Below are positions 15,175 to 23,789 of a stretch of DNA of 64,000 nt, in pieces. Position numbers and translations under genes: made by a program. The stretch is taken from positions 29,529 through 93,528 of the forward strand of contig CAZYFT010000001.1 in assembly GCA_964646575.1 (NCBI GenBank), written 5' to 3'. Under the pieces are notes generated by a model. The model was not told where the DNA came from. It saw only the letters and a list, made by a program, of their open reading frames with translations, and did no database searches. Origin of the DNA: GCA-016700035 sp964646575. GTDB lineage: Bacteria > Patescibacteriota > Saccharimonadia > CAILAD01 > GCA-016700035. Each line of letters begins with the position of its first letter. The stretch's first letter is position 1.

Positions 15175-18100
15175 ATGAAAGAATCCAAAAAGCAAATCCC
15201 GCAGAAATCTATTCGTTCAGTCGATGCAGTTCGTCAAGCGGCTGTTTCTGTGCGTAAAGACTCACAGTCGTATGCTCCTATCCAGCACATGACGAGGCTC
15301 GGTGCAGTTTTTATTGCTGTAAGGTGCTTAGTGCGGCGTGCACCCGAAAAGCTTGAGATATTTAAGGACAGAATAAGGCTAAGCAGCCAGCGCATAGCTA
15401 GCAAGTTGGTTTCTAAGCTTCCAAAGGTATCTGTTCCCCGAATACAAACGTCTAACAGGTTAAAAAGTGTTGTAGCCAGTACATCATTAGCGCTTATGAT
15501 GGTTCTGATGTTCTTCAATTTGGGAATTGGTAACATTGCACGAGCGTTCGAGGATCTTAACCAGTCTGATTGGTCTGGTGGGGTTGGCGCCAGTCCAGTT
15601 GATCAGTACAGTGCCGGCGAAAATGTTGTAACCACTACACCAAATAGAATAGAGCTTGGCGTCGATCAACAGAACCAGTGGTGTAATACTGCGTTATGTG
15701 ATAACCAGTGGCAGTATCGGAAATCAGTATGGTTACCACAATATTCAGTTGATCTTACTGGACGCAGCTCAGTTCAACTTGAGTTTGATTTGGAATACAC
15801 GGCAGCAATGAAGTCTGACTTTAGTGATGTCCGCTTTGTAAGCGCCAATGACAGTCAAGATATACCATATGTAATCACAAGCAAGACTAATGGTGGGAGC
15901 GCTCACTTTATTGTTAAGGTGCCGGTAGTAAATGGCGATTCACCCGAGATGCTACGAGTGTATTACGGAAATGCTAATGCCAGCTCAGTTGAAAATAAGG
16001 CAGGTACTCTCGATATATGGGATGAGTTTGATCAAGGGCGGAGCTGCCCTGCCGGCAATCCAATAGGCTGTACTCCCAATACAGCCGTTGTAAATATGGG
16101 TGAATTGGAAATCAATTCCTCCGATTATTATCCGGCGAGTAATTATGTTCTCTCGAAGGGAATTGATAGGATTTTTCAAATCGATATAAAGCCACGGGAT
16201 GCATTTGGCTGTGATTACAACAACTATGTGTCTTACATGTCACTAGGGAAAAATAATTGGTGGCAAGATCCTTCTGGTACTGTCAGTATGTATACTTACG
16301 GGCGTGGTGGTGGTCAGGGGTGTTCTACTGCGAAAAGCCAACATCAACTCGCAATTATCCAGTCCAGCTGGTTCAGGGATAGTCAAAATTATGGTGGTGG
16401 GGGATGGTTAGATAATGACCAAATACTTAGGCATACTACTGAAGACACCGAGTGGTTGACTATCCGCACAGTGATGAAGGCTGCTGGAGGGTATGACGTT
16501 TATACGAGCACCAATGGGGGTGCTAGTTTTCGTTTAGTTGGCCAAAATATAAGCTCAAAAGAAACTTTCTTGACCGACTTTGATAGATGGTATATCTCAA
16601 CGCAGAGCTCGATGCCGCTGAGTGTGAAAAATATTCGCAGCTATAGCTACGTACCGAACGCACAGCCTGTATCTGTAGGTGTGCAAGAAAAGTTAGGGGG
16701 CTATACAGGTTACTTAGATTCAGTAGAATACGATCTTGGTCAGAATGGCGTATATGTTGGTCAAATTACAGCAGAGACGGTCGGTTCGGGAAAAATTAGT
16801 TTTCGTGTTGTTGGGTCTTCTGTGGAGGGTGGGACAAGTCAGTTTGGTGACGCGCGCCATTGTAAGATTATAGAGAACGGTGGGGATGCAGGGGCGAGTA
16901 ACTGCATGGAGGCTAATTCGAGGTACGTAAAATATTTAGCAATCATTCAGGATGATGATGGGAATAAGGATTTTGCCGTAACAAATATTCGTCTTCAATA
17001 TGGTTTTGATGATCAATCGCCGAATGCAGCGGGAGGGATAAATGTACGTAGAGAGGGTGCAAGTGGACCGCTTGTTACCACTGGCTGGATTAATACTTCA
17101 CCGTACTTTGGCTGGAGTGCAGCTAGCGATAATCAGGGTGGCAGTGGTGTGGTTGGGTATTGTCTCTATTTTGGGAGCGATGAATCTGCAGATCTAGCAA
17201 CCACGCAGGGCATACTTCCTGTTTTGAGCCCTCTGGAAACCAATGACCGTTGTCAGTATGCGGTCTCCGGTACCTCACTCAACATGTCGCAGCTTGATCT
17301 GCAGGCGCAATTAAGTAGTGACACAGTCTACTACCTAAAGATACGAAGTATTGATAAAGTTGGGAATTTGTCTAATGAGTCCGTGTTAACAATTGGCTAT
17401 GATACCGAAGAGCCTGAGTTTAATACCTTGGCAACAGGACCAAATGGCGCTGTGAATTCACCGCTTGCTAATATTAACTGGCTAACGACACCGCCGGCAG
17501 GTGCGGATGATAGTGGGGGATCTGGTATCGCGGGTGTTAGATATTGTGTTAATTATTTTGGTAGTGTACTTCCGGAGTGTAACTTAGAAACTGGAGGTGG
17601 CGAAGATACCCCGGACTGGATATGGTTTGGGGCTTCGGGCAATCCGGGCGGACTATATGATTTATCGGATACCATTCCATTTACAGATGGAGGATTTCAG
17701 ATATCCACGAACGCACTTTCTCATTTGACGAATGAAGGCATAAATTATGCCTATGTCGTATTGCTTGATAGAGCTGGTAATGTTGGCGGTGGTGGCGTGG
17801 GTTATATTAATACCACCCAACAGACTGCTTCACCACCCCGAAATCTAGTAGTATCTCCGCCTATTAGCAGTCAGAACCAGTTCTCTTTTAGCTGGGAGGC
17901 GCCTTCCAGCCTGACCGGTCCAGCTAGTGAGGTAGATTACTGCTGGACTGTAAACGCTCCAATATTGCAGGACGCTAGCAATTGTAATTGGACTGGCAAG
18001 GGAATTACCCAGCTGGCGAATGGTGCTTATGCGACGCAGCAGGGGGAGAATACGATGTATGTTATGGCGAAAGATCAATCGCAGAACTTCTCGAATATGA

Positions 18101-19674
18101 ATGTGGCAACGGTAAAATTTACAGCATTTACGACAGCACCAGGTGCTCCGCAAAATCTTGAGCTGTCTGATGTGTCTACTCGGGCGACTGCGAGCTGGAA
18201 AATTGCCCTAAGCTGGAGCGCGCCACAGCTGCCGGGTTCCGGTGTGACAGGCTATAAGATTTATAGGTCTACCAATAATGTAGATTTTACTGAAGTCGGC
18301 ACCACGTCAAATACCAATCTTAGCTTTATAGATTCTGGTCTCTCGCAAACTGACTACTATTATTATGTAAAAGCCTGCGATAGCGCTAATAGCTGTGGTG
18401 TAGCCAGTAATACTGAGATAGAGTATCCGAGTGGTCGATATACCACACCAGCTCGACTAACCGATGACACCGATCAGCCGAAAATCCGAGATATCGGTAC
18501 GCGTAAAGCTACAGTTTATTGGTTTACTGACCGAGCAAGTGATTCTAAGATAGCTTATGGTACCGCGCCTGGACAGTATTTCCCTGAAGAGGTCGGTAAT
18601 TCGGCACAAATTTCTACACATGTTGTAAATCTTACAAATCTTGAGCCTGGTAAAACATATTATTATGTAGCTCGGTGGACAGATGAAGATGGCAATATGG
18701 GGGTTTCCACAGAGAGATCTTTCACAACGCTACCAGCGCCAACCGTAAAGGAAGTTTCGGCATCAAATCTGACCATAGGTTCTGCTGTAGTTAATTTTAC
18801 AACTGATAATGCACATAAGGCTAATGTATATTTTGGAGCCAATGATGCCTTTGGTGGCGTGAAGAGTGTTAATACTTCAACATCATCTTCTAGCTATAGT
18901 TTAAGTTTGGATAATCTGCGGGATGGGCAGAAATACTACTTTAAGATCAGTACGGTCGATGCCGATGGCTATGAATATCAGGGAGATATTTATAGCTTTA
19001 CCACACCAGCTCGTCCACGGATTATAAATTTGCGCTTTGATACGGTCGAAGGTGAGCCAAGTAGCACCCAGAAGATTGTTTGGACGACCAATGTTCCGAC
19101 TACTAGTGAGGTGGTGTATGGTCTGAGGGATGGTAAGCAGATCGAAGCCGTAGACTCGGTGCTTGTGGTGGAGCATGAGATGGTGGTTCGTGGACTTGAA
19201 GACGATGCGGATTATCAGCTAGTTGCCCGCTCGCGCGATGCTGCTGGCAATCTGGCAATATCTGATCGGCAATCTTTCCAGACTGCCGAGGACACGCGTG
19301 CTCCAAAGATTAGTAACTTGAAGATTGAGACAGATATTCGTGGATCCGGAGGCGAAGCTCGAGGCCAGGTGATTGTGTCTTGGCGCACCGATGAGCCGGC
19401 GACCAGCCAAGTAGCCTTTGCTAAGGGTCGCACCGATGAGCTAAGTAATCGATCACAACAAGATACACGTCTAACGACTGAGCATGTGGTGGTGGTGTCA
19501 GATCTGACGACCTCGAGTATTTATCAGGTTCAGGCGGTCTCATCTGATAAGGCTGGTAATGAGTCATCTTCGGATGCTCAAACTGCAATCATTGGTCGTG
19601 GTACAGACAGTATTTTTAGCGTTATCTTTAATGCCCTGCAAGCAATCTTCGGCTTTGGGGATTCTAGTATATGA
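15175..19674 (+). CDS. Giant surface protein with DUF2341 and fibronectin-III-like domains
   Basis: 1499 residues. A long basic cytoplasmic N terminus (about 100 residues, Arg/Lys-rich) precedes one membrane helix near 103-125 (SLALMMVLMFFNLGIGNIA), so the rest is outside. Residues about 175-270 resemble DUF2341 (WQYRKSVWLP then LRVYYGNANA), a sugar- or ligand-binding beta domain, and a LamG-like region follows. From about 880 on come several FN3 or purple-acid-phosphatase-N-like repeats, with TYYYVARWTDEDGNMG and YYFKISTVDADGYEYQG. The C terminus is hydrophobic (IFSVIFNALQAIFGFG). Probably an adhesin or host-contact fibre. It overlaps the ABC ATPase gene by four bases, suggesting a shared transcript and an export or envelope link. 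Confidence 0.8.
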   Translation: MKESKKQIPQKSIRSVDAVRQAAVSVRKDSQSYAPIQHMTRLGAVFIAVRCLVRRAPEKLEIFKDRIRLSSQRIASKLVSKLPKVSVPRIQTSNRLKSVVASTSLALMMVLMFFNLGIGNIARAFEDLNQSDWSGGVGASPVDQYSAGENVVTTTPNRIELGVDQQNQWCNTALCDNQWQYRKSVWLPQYSVDLTGRSSVQLEFDLEYTAAMKSDFSDVRFVSANDSQDIPYVITSKTNGGSAHFIVKVPVVNGDSPEMLRVYYGNANASSVENKAGTLDIWDEFDQGRSCPAGNPIGCTPNTAVVNMGELEINSSDYYPASNYVLSKGIDRIFQIDIKPRDAFGCDYNNYVSYMSLGKNNWWQDPSGTVSMYTYGRGGGQGCSTAKSQHQLAIIQSSWFRDSQNYGGGGWLDNDQILRHTTEDTEWLTIRTVMKAAGGYDVYTSTNGGASFRLVGQNISSKETFLTDFDRWYISTQSSMPLSVKNIRSYSYVPNAQPVSVGVQEKLGGYTGYLDSVEYDLGQNGVYVGQITAETVGSGKISFRVVGSSVEGGTSQFGDARHCKIIENGGDAGASNCMEANSRYVKYLAIIQDDDGNKDFAVTNIRLQYGFDDQSPNAAGGINVRREGASGPLVTTGWINTSPYFGWSAASDNQGGSGVVGYCLYFGSDESADLATTQGILPVLSPLETNDRCQYAVSGTSLNMSQLDLQAQLSSDTVYYLKIRSIDKVGNLSNESVLTIGYDTEEPEFNTLATGPNGAVNSPLANINWLTTPPAGADDSGGSGIAGVRYCVNYFGSVLPECNLETGGGEDTPDWIWFGASGNPGGLYDLSDTIPFTDGGFQISTNALSHLTNEGINYAYVVLLDRAGNVGGGGVGYINTTQQTASPPRNLVVSPPISSQNQFSFSWEAPSSLTGPASEVDYCWTVNAPILQDASNCNWTGKGITQLANGAYATQQGENTMYVMAKDQSQNFSNMNVATVKFTAFTTAPGAPQNLELSDVSTRATASWKIALSWSAPQLPGSGVTGYKIYRSTNNVDFTEVGTTSNTNLSFIDSGLSQTDYYYYVKACDSANSCGVASNTEIEYPSGRYTTPARLTDDTDQPKIRDIGTRKATVYWFTDRASDSKIAYGTAPGQYFPEEVGNSAQISTHVVNLTNLEPGKTYYYVARWTDEDGNMGVSTERSFTTLPAPTVKEVSASNLTIGSAVVNFTTDNAHKANVYFGANDAFGGVKSVNTSTSSSSYSLSLDNLRDGQKYYFKISTVDADGYEYQGDIYSFTTPARPRIINLRFDTVEGEPSSTQKIVWTTNVPTTSEVVYGLRDGKQIEAVDSVLVVEHEMVVRGLEDDADYQLVARSRDAAGNLAISDRQSFQTAEDTRAPKISNLKIETDIRGSGGEARGQVIVSWRTDEPATSQVAFAKGRTDELSNRSQQDTRLTTEHVVVVSDLTTSSIYQVQAVSSDKAGNESSSDAQTAIIGRGTDSIFSVIFNALQAIFGFGDSSI

Positions 19675-20477
19675 GTCAGGCACTAGTAGAGTTTCAAAAG
19701 GTGTCGCGTGATTTTAGGGCGGTTGATGGCACGATAAGTGTTTTAAAAGATATAAACTTTAAGGTGGAGACTGGTAGCTTTACGATTATCTATGGACCTT
19801 CTGGTAGTGGCAAGACGACGATTTTAAATATGATCTTGGGGCTTTTACCGCCAACCAAAGGGGATGTTGTGGTAAGCGGAGAGAAGTTATATGGTTTGAC
19901 ACAAGATGGTCGTGCAAAATTCAGGGCAGCCCATTATGGTATTGTGAGTCAGGTTAATAACTGGATATTGAGTATGAATGTGCAGGAAAATGTAGCTTTG
20001 CCGTTGTATCTTTCTGGTACTCCGCGTCATGAAGCGCTTAAGAAGGCTGCTGCCAGCATTGAGCGCGTCGGGCTTGCGAAGTATATGCGCTATAATCCGG
20101 CGGTGTTGTCGGTTGGTCAACAGCAACGTATTTCGATGGCGCGGGCGACAGTTAAAACGCCACGGCTTTTAATTGCTGATGAGCCTACTGGTAACCTCGA
20201 TACGACAAATGGCGACATGATAATGCAGCTCATGACTAGCTTTAGAAATCATGAGAATACAACCGTAATACTGGTGACTCATAATTTGAGTTATCTTTCA
20301 TTGAGTAGTCATCGACTCTTCTTGAAAGACGGCGTTTTATCAGTGGATGAGGGTGGCTTCCAGCTAGAAGAAGAGCGTCGACGTATGTTGATGACAAGCT
20401 TTTTGGAGGCTAATAAAACGGACACTGCTCAACAGGGCAAGGCGGCGTCTGTGAAGAAAGGCGGCAAGCGTGGCTGA
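19671..20477 (+). CDS. ABC transporter ATP-binding protein (MacB/LolD type)
   Basis: 268 residues. Walker A GPSGSGKTT (about 42-50), Q-loop VSQVNNW, signature LSVGQQQRISMARA (C of the usual LSGGQ replaced: L-S-V-G-Q), Walker B LLIADEPTGNLD, and H-loop VTHN. Closest in style to the MacB/LolD/FtsE group that works with MacB-type permeases, which move substrates within or across the envelope by mechanotransmission. It starts inside the end of the giant surface-protein gene (ATGA overlap) and overlaps the permease by eight bases. Confidence 0.9.
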   Translation: MSQALVEFQKVSRDFRAVDGTISVLKDINFKVETGSFTIIYGPSGSGKTTILNMILGLLPPTKGDVVVSGEKLYGLTQDGRAKFRAAHYGIVSQVNNWILSMNVQENVALPLYLSGTPRHEALKKAAASIERVGLAKYMRYNPAVLSVGQQQRISMARATVKTPRLLIADEPTGNLDTTNGDMIMQLMTSFRNHENTTVILVTHNLSYLSLSSHRLFLKDGVLSVDEGGFQLEEERRRMLMTSFLEANKTDTAQQGKAASVKKGGKRG

Positions 20478-21753
20478 GCGTAACCATAAAACCAATGAGA
20501 AAGCGAATGAATTGAAGGTTATGCCTAGGCTAAAAAAGCACCGATTTAAGAGAGAAGGCGTGGTGGCAACATCCATTCTGGTGCGTATGGCGGCCCAGAA
20601 TCTTTTCTTTAAGAGGCTACGAACTACGCTGACCATTCTTGGCGTGGTGATTGGTATTGGTGCGGTGATATTTTTGCTCTCGTTTGGGTATGGTTTGCAG
20701 AATTTAGTTAGCCGTCAAGTGATTGGGGCAAAATCGGTTAAGAGTATTGATGTCAATAAGCCACGCTCGACAGCCATTAAATTTGATGGTGAAAATATTA
20801 CTCGGCTCAAAAATATTGGTTCGGTGGAATCGGTGGCTCGCGTTTTTACCGAAGCTGCTAAAGTAAAATCGGGTAGCTCACAGATTGATTCGGTGCTGTT
20901 TGGCGTTGATTCAGAATATCTAAACCTAGCCTCCGTACGCGTGGTGACTGGCAAAAGTTTATTGGCGGGCGGCTCGACGGATGAGACCCTAATCAATACT
21001 TCACTTGCAAGAGCAGTGGGCTTACCACAAGGCGATGAGGTACTCGGCAAGGTGATTAATATGAGTTTTGATGTTGTGCAGGCTGATGGGGTCAAGAAAA
21101 CTGTTCAGAAGGACATGAGAATTATCGGCCTTGTTGAAGGGAGTGGGGGTGCTGAAGTTTTTGTGCGTAGTCAGCTATTTATTGATAATGGTGCCCAAGA
21201 TGCCGGTCAAGTAAAGATACTGGCAACTGATCGGGCGGCTGTACCGCAGATTCGTAAGGAGATTGAAAGTATTGGCTTCGCTACCGCGTCACCACTTGAT
21301 ACTCTAGACCAGATTTCTCAGGTGTTCGGTTTGCTACAGATGGTCTTTATTGGTTTTGGAGGGATTGGTATGGTGATTGCGATACTCGGGATGTTTAACA
21401 CGCTGACTATTTCTTTATTGGAGAGGACTCGGGAAATTGGGCTCCTGATTGAGTTTGGTGCGCGACGACGAGATATTAAACGGCTATTTATCATTGAGTC
21501 TTTAATGTTATCAATATTGGGTGGCCTAATTGGGTTAATTAGTGCCTTCATGCTCGGTAAGATCGCTGATGTGGCAATTAGTAGCTTTGCGCGTAGTCGA
21601 GGAGTGCAGGAGTCGGTGTCAGCTTTTATGGTGACACCTCAGTTAGCAATTATGACGTTGGTATTGAGCGCATTGTTTGGGCTGGCAGTTGTTTATTTTC
21701 CGGCGCGTCGGGCATCACGAATTGATCCGATTGACGCATTGCGTTACGAATAA
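20470..21753 (+). CDS. ABC transporter permease (MacB/FtsX family)
   Basis: 427 residues, GTG start overlapping the ATPase stop. Topology: a cytosolic N terminus of about 50 residues, helix 1 (LTILGVVIGIGAVIFLLSFG), a large external MacB-PCD domain (about 75-275), then three C-terminal helices (MVFIGFGGIGMVIAILGMF, a middle helix around LSILGGLIGLISAFMLG, and the last around IMTLVLSALFGLAVVYF). The TREIGLLIEFGARRRDIKRLF coupling segment is typical of FtsX/MacB permeases. With only one permease gene it should work as a homodimer. Cargo is unknown; linkage to the surface protein suggests export or extraction of envelope proteins, lipids or peptides. Confidence 0.9.
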   Translation: MAERNHKTNEKANELKVMPRLKKHRFKREGVVATSILVRMAAQNLFFKRLRTTLTILGVVIGIGAVIFLLSFGYGLQNLVSRQVIGAKSVKSIDVNKPRSTAIKFDGENITRLKNIGSVESVARVFTEAAKVKSGSSQIDSVLFGVDSEYLNLASVRVVTGKSLLAGGSTDETLINTSLARAVGLPQGDEVLGKVINMSFDVVQADGVKKTVQKDMRIIGLVEGSGGAEVFVRSQLFIDNGAQDAGQVKILATDRAAVPQIRKEIESIGFATASPLDTLDQISQVFGLLQMVFIGFGGIGMVIAILGMFNTLTISLLERTREIGLLIEFGARRRDIKRLFIIESLMLSILGGLIGLISAFMLGKIADVAISSFARSRGVQESVSAFMVTPQLAIMTLVLSALFGLAVVYFPARRASRIDPIDALRYE

Positions 21754-21940
21754 TTTTTTTGAGACTAGTCGCACAATTAATTTGGGTACGACTTTTTTAT
21801 TTTGAGCCAAGAACTTTGACTGAGCTCTAGTATTAATTATTTTTGTAGCTTTGATTAATGACGTGTTGGTATGCAGTTTGTAAAATATATTCTGCGCGTG
21901 AATAAGTTAAGAAGAGAATAAAAAGTATGCAATAAAGAAA

Positions 21941-21977
21941 CCAGGTTAGGGTGGTTGTGGGGACCGTCCTAACCTGG
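21941..21977 (+). repeat. Isolated intergenic hairpin with TGTGGGG loop
   Basis: CCAGGTTAGG (21941-21950) pairs with CCTAACCTGG (21968-21977). Inner GGT/ACC and two G-U wobbles extend the stem to 15 bp when read as plus-strand RNA, leaving loop TGTGGGG (21956-21962). The wobbles become A-C mismatches on the minus strand, which favours a plus-strand RNA, yet no plus-strand gene follows. The remainder of 21754-22116 is AT-rich with no gene; a bidirectional terminator sits at 22066-22095. Confidence 0.65.
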
Positions 21978-22065
21978 AGAAGTGTCTTGTGTGTTTGTTT
22001 TTGAGTAATATATGTGTGCAGCAGCACTACACCGATAATACGGCTTATACATAACCTTTGTCAAC

Positions 22066-22095
22066 AAAAAAGTTGTGGATAACCACAACTTTTTT
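22066..22095 (-). terminator. Bidirectional terminator after the aldolase gene
   Basis: AAAAAAGTTGTGG (22066-22078), loop ATAA, CCACAACTTTTTT (22083-22095). Works on both strands; it ends the aldolase transcript and would stop any plus-strand transcript from the ABC operon. Confidence 0.85.
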
Positions 22096-22116
22096 GTGTG
22101 AATGGGTATTTACAGG

Positions 22117-23160
22117 TTAGCTATCCTGTGTGGCGCTGACAAAGTTATCTGTTGGGCCTGAATTAGCAACCTTAAACTGACCAAGTCGAGCCTCGGCGCA
22201 GGCTTTAGTGAGTTCAAAATAGATTTTCTGAGCCTGACTTACATTTTCATTTTTACCGGCCCACGCTTTCATGGCTGGGTCTTGCACGGCACGTGAGAAC
22301 GAAAAGGTGATTGGCCACGGTTGTTTGCCGGCGGCTCCAATGGCCTGGAGGTTATCGCGGGCTTGTTCGGGGGTTTGGCCGCCGGAGAGGAATACGATGC
22401 CACCCATAGTGTCTGGAATGGTCTCATGAAGGGCGGCTAGGGTATGTTCAGCAACCTCTGCTGGCGTGGACTCGACTCCAGACCGTTTACCGGCCAACAC
22501 CATGCTGGTTTTTACGATGCAGCCCGTGAGCTCGACGCGATAGGCCTTAAGCATCTGTACGAGAAGCTTTAGAATGTCTGCTGTCATTTCGTGGGCCCTT
22601 GAGAGGTCCTGAGGGCCGTCGTACAGGACTTCTGGCTCTACAATGGGTACGATGCCGGCTGACTGGCATAACGTGGCGTAGCGCGCCATTGTGTGCAAAT
22701 TAGCATGCATTGCGCCTTGGGTTGGGGTGGTATCGGAAATAGGGAAGGCAGCGCGCCATTTTGCGAATCGAGCACCAAGGTCGTAATACTCTTTCAGTCG
22801 TTCGGCTAGACCGTCGAGACCTTCTGTAATTGTTTCGCCAGCAAAGTTATCAAGATCAACAAGTCCCTTATCTACTTTAATGCCAGGCACAATACCTTTG
22901 CTTTGGAGGTATTGGGGGAATGGAGTACCATCGTCCGTAGTTTGGCGGATAGTCTCGTCGTAAAAAATAACACCCGAAAGGTATTCTTCGATTCCTGGCG
23001 CTGTCATGAGCATTTGTCGGTACTGTCGACGAGTTTCGTCGGTGCAAGGTATGCCCAGCGCGTCAAAGCGCTTTTGTGCACTTTTGCTACTTTCGTCGGC
23101 GGCCAAGAGGCCTTTTTTATCTGCAAATAATGCTTGCACGGTGTCTTGAAGCTGTCCCAT
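22117..23160 (-). CDS. Fructose-bisphosphate aldolase, class I
   Basis: 347 residues, the normal length of the animal/plant-type class I enzyme. It cleaves fructose 1,6-bisphosphate to dihydroxyacetone phosphate and glyceraldehyde 3-phosphate through a Schiff base, without metal. Diagnostic stretches: GLLAADESSKSAQKRF, ARFAKWRAAF with a substrate-contacting Lys, IVPIVEPEVLYDGP, the Schiff-base Lys in GCIVKTSMVLAGK, and GGIVFLSGGQTPEQA. It is the only central-carbon enzyme in the window. Promoter at 23187-23215 and a terminator at 22066-22095 make it a single-gene unit. Confidence 0.95.
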   Translation of the reverse strand: MGQLQDTVQALFADKKGLLAADESSKSAQKRFDALGIPCTDETRRQYRQMLMTAPGIEEYLSGVIFYDETIRQTTDDGTPFPQYLQSKGIVPGIKVDKGLVDLDNFAGETITEGLDGLAERLKEYYDLGARFAKWRAAFPISDTTPTQGAMHANLHTMARYATLCQSAGIVPIVEPEVLYDGPQDLSRAHEMTADILKLLVQMLKAYRVELTGCIVKTSMVLAGKRSGVESTPAEVAEHTLAALHETIPDTMGGIVFLSGGQTPEQARDNLQAIGAAGKQPWPITFSFSRAVQDPAMKAWAGKNENVSQAQKIYFELTKACAEARLGQFKVANSGPTDNFVSATQDS

Positions 23161-23186
23161 ATATATTCCTTTACCTTATTACCTAT

Positions 23187-23215
23187 ATTCTAACGAGGGT
23201 AGTAAAGGTGGTCAA
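23187..23215 (-). promoter_or_regulatory. Promoter of the aldolase gene
   Basis: Minus strand: TTGACC (23215-23210), spacer of 17, TAGAAT (23192-23187). An AAAGGAA ribosome site follows before ATG 23160. Confidence 0.65.
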
Positions 23216-23281
23216 ACTACTTATGGTTACTTCGAGAAAAATGCACAAATTTTACATAAAAATAGTGCTAGAGCATTAATA

Positions 23282-23737
23282 TTATGTATTTAATCGACGC
23301 TTTGCTTCAAGAGCAGCATCGATTTTCATAGTCTTTTTGCGCGATGCCTCCCGTTTGTCATAATGTTTTTTGCCGCGCCCAAGAGCGATTTCTACTTTAA
23401 TAAGACCGTGCTCCACACCAACAGCAACAGGCACCACCGCCAGTCCAGCCCCGCGTTTTTCGGCTTCGAGGTTGTCAATTTGCTTACGATGCAAAAGAAG
23501 CTTGCGCGATCGGGTGGGGTCATGCTCTTTCAGATTGGCGGCGTGGCTATACCGTCGTATATGGGCATTCACCAGATAGGCTTCATGATTCTGGAAGTGC
23601 ACAAAGCTGCCCTTGAGGCTAATTTGTCCGGCTCGCACGCTTTTTACTTCATGTCCCAACAGGGAGATTCCAGCCGTGATGCGCTCGATAATTTCGTAGT
23701 CATGGAAAGCACGACGATTTTTGGCAATAACTTTCAT
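23282..23737 (-). CDS. smpB: SsrA-binding protein SmpB
   Basis: 151 residues, full length. SmpB binds the tRNA-like domain of tmRNA and delivers it to stalled ribosomes. Family marks: KVIAKNRRAFHDYEI at the start, ERITAGISLLGHEVKSVR, YLVNAHIRRYSHA, the RSRKLLLHRKQIDNL segment, and a basic tail starting at GRGKKHYDKREA. Divergent from argS with about 50 bases between. Its RNA partner is at 9149-9551, so both halves of trans-translation are in the window though not adjacent. Confidence 0.97.
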   Translation of the reverse strand: MKVIAKNRRAFHDYEIIERITAGISLLGHEVKSVRAGQISLKGSFVHFQNHEAYLVNAHIRRYSHAANLKEHDPTRSRKLLLHRKQIDNLEAEKRGAGLAVVPVAVGVEHGLIKVEIALGRGKKHYDKREASRKKTMKIDAALEAKRRLNT

Positions 23738-23774
23738 GTCACTAGTATACCTGGTTTGTGGGTAATCTATCAGA

Positions 23775-23780
23775 TATAAT
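23775..23780 (+). promoter_or_regulatory. -10 box of argS, predicting an almost leaderless mRNA
   Basis: TATAAT, nine bases before ATG 23790. A start seven bases downstream gives a leader of about three bases, so the GGAGGAG between them would mostly not be transcribed. The -35 (TGGTTT, 17 bases upstream) is poor. Confidence 0.5.
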
Positions 23781-23789
23781 GGAGGAGAT

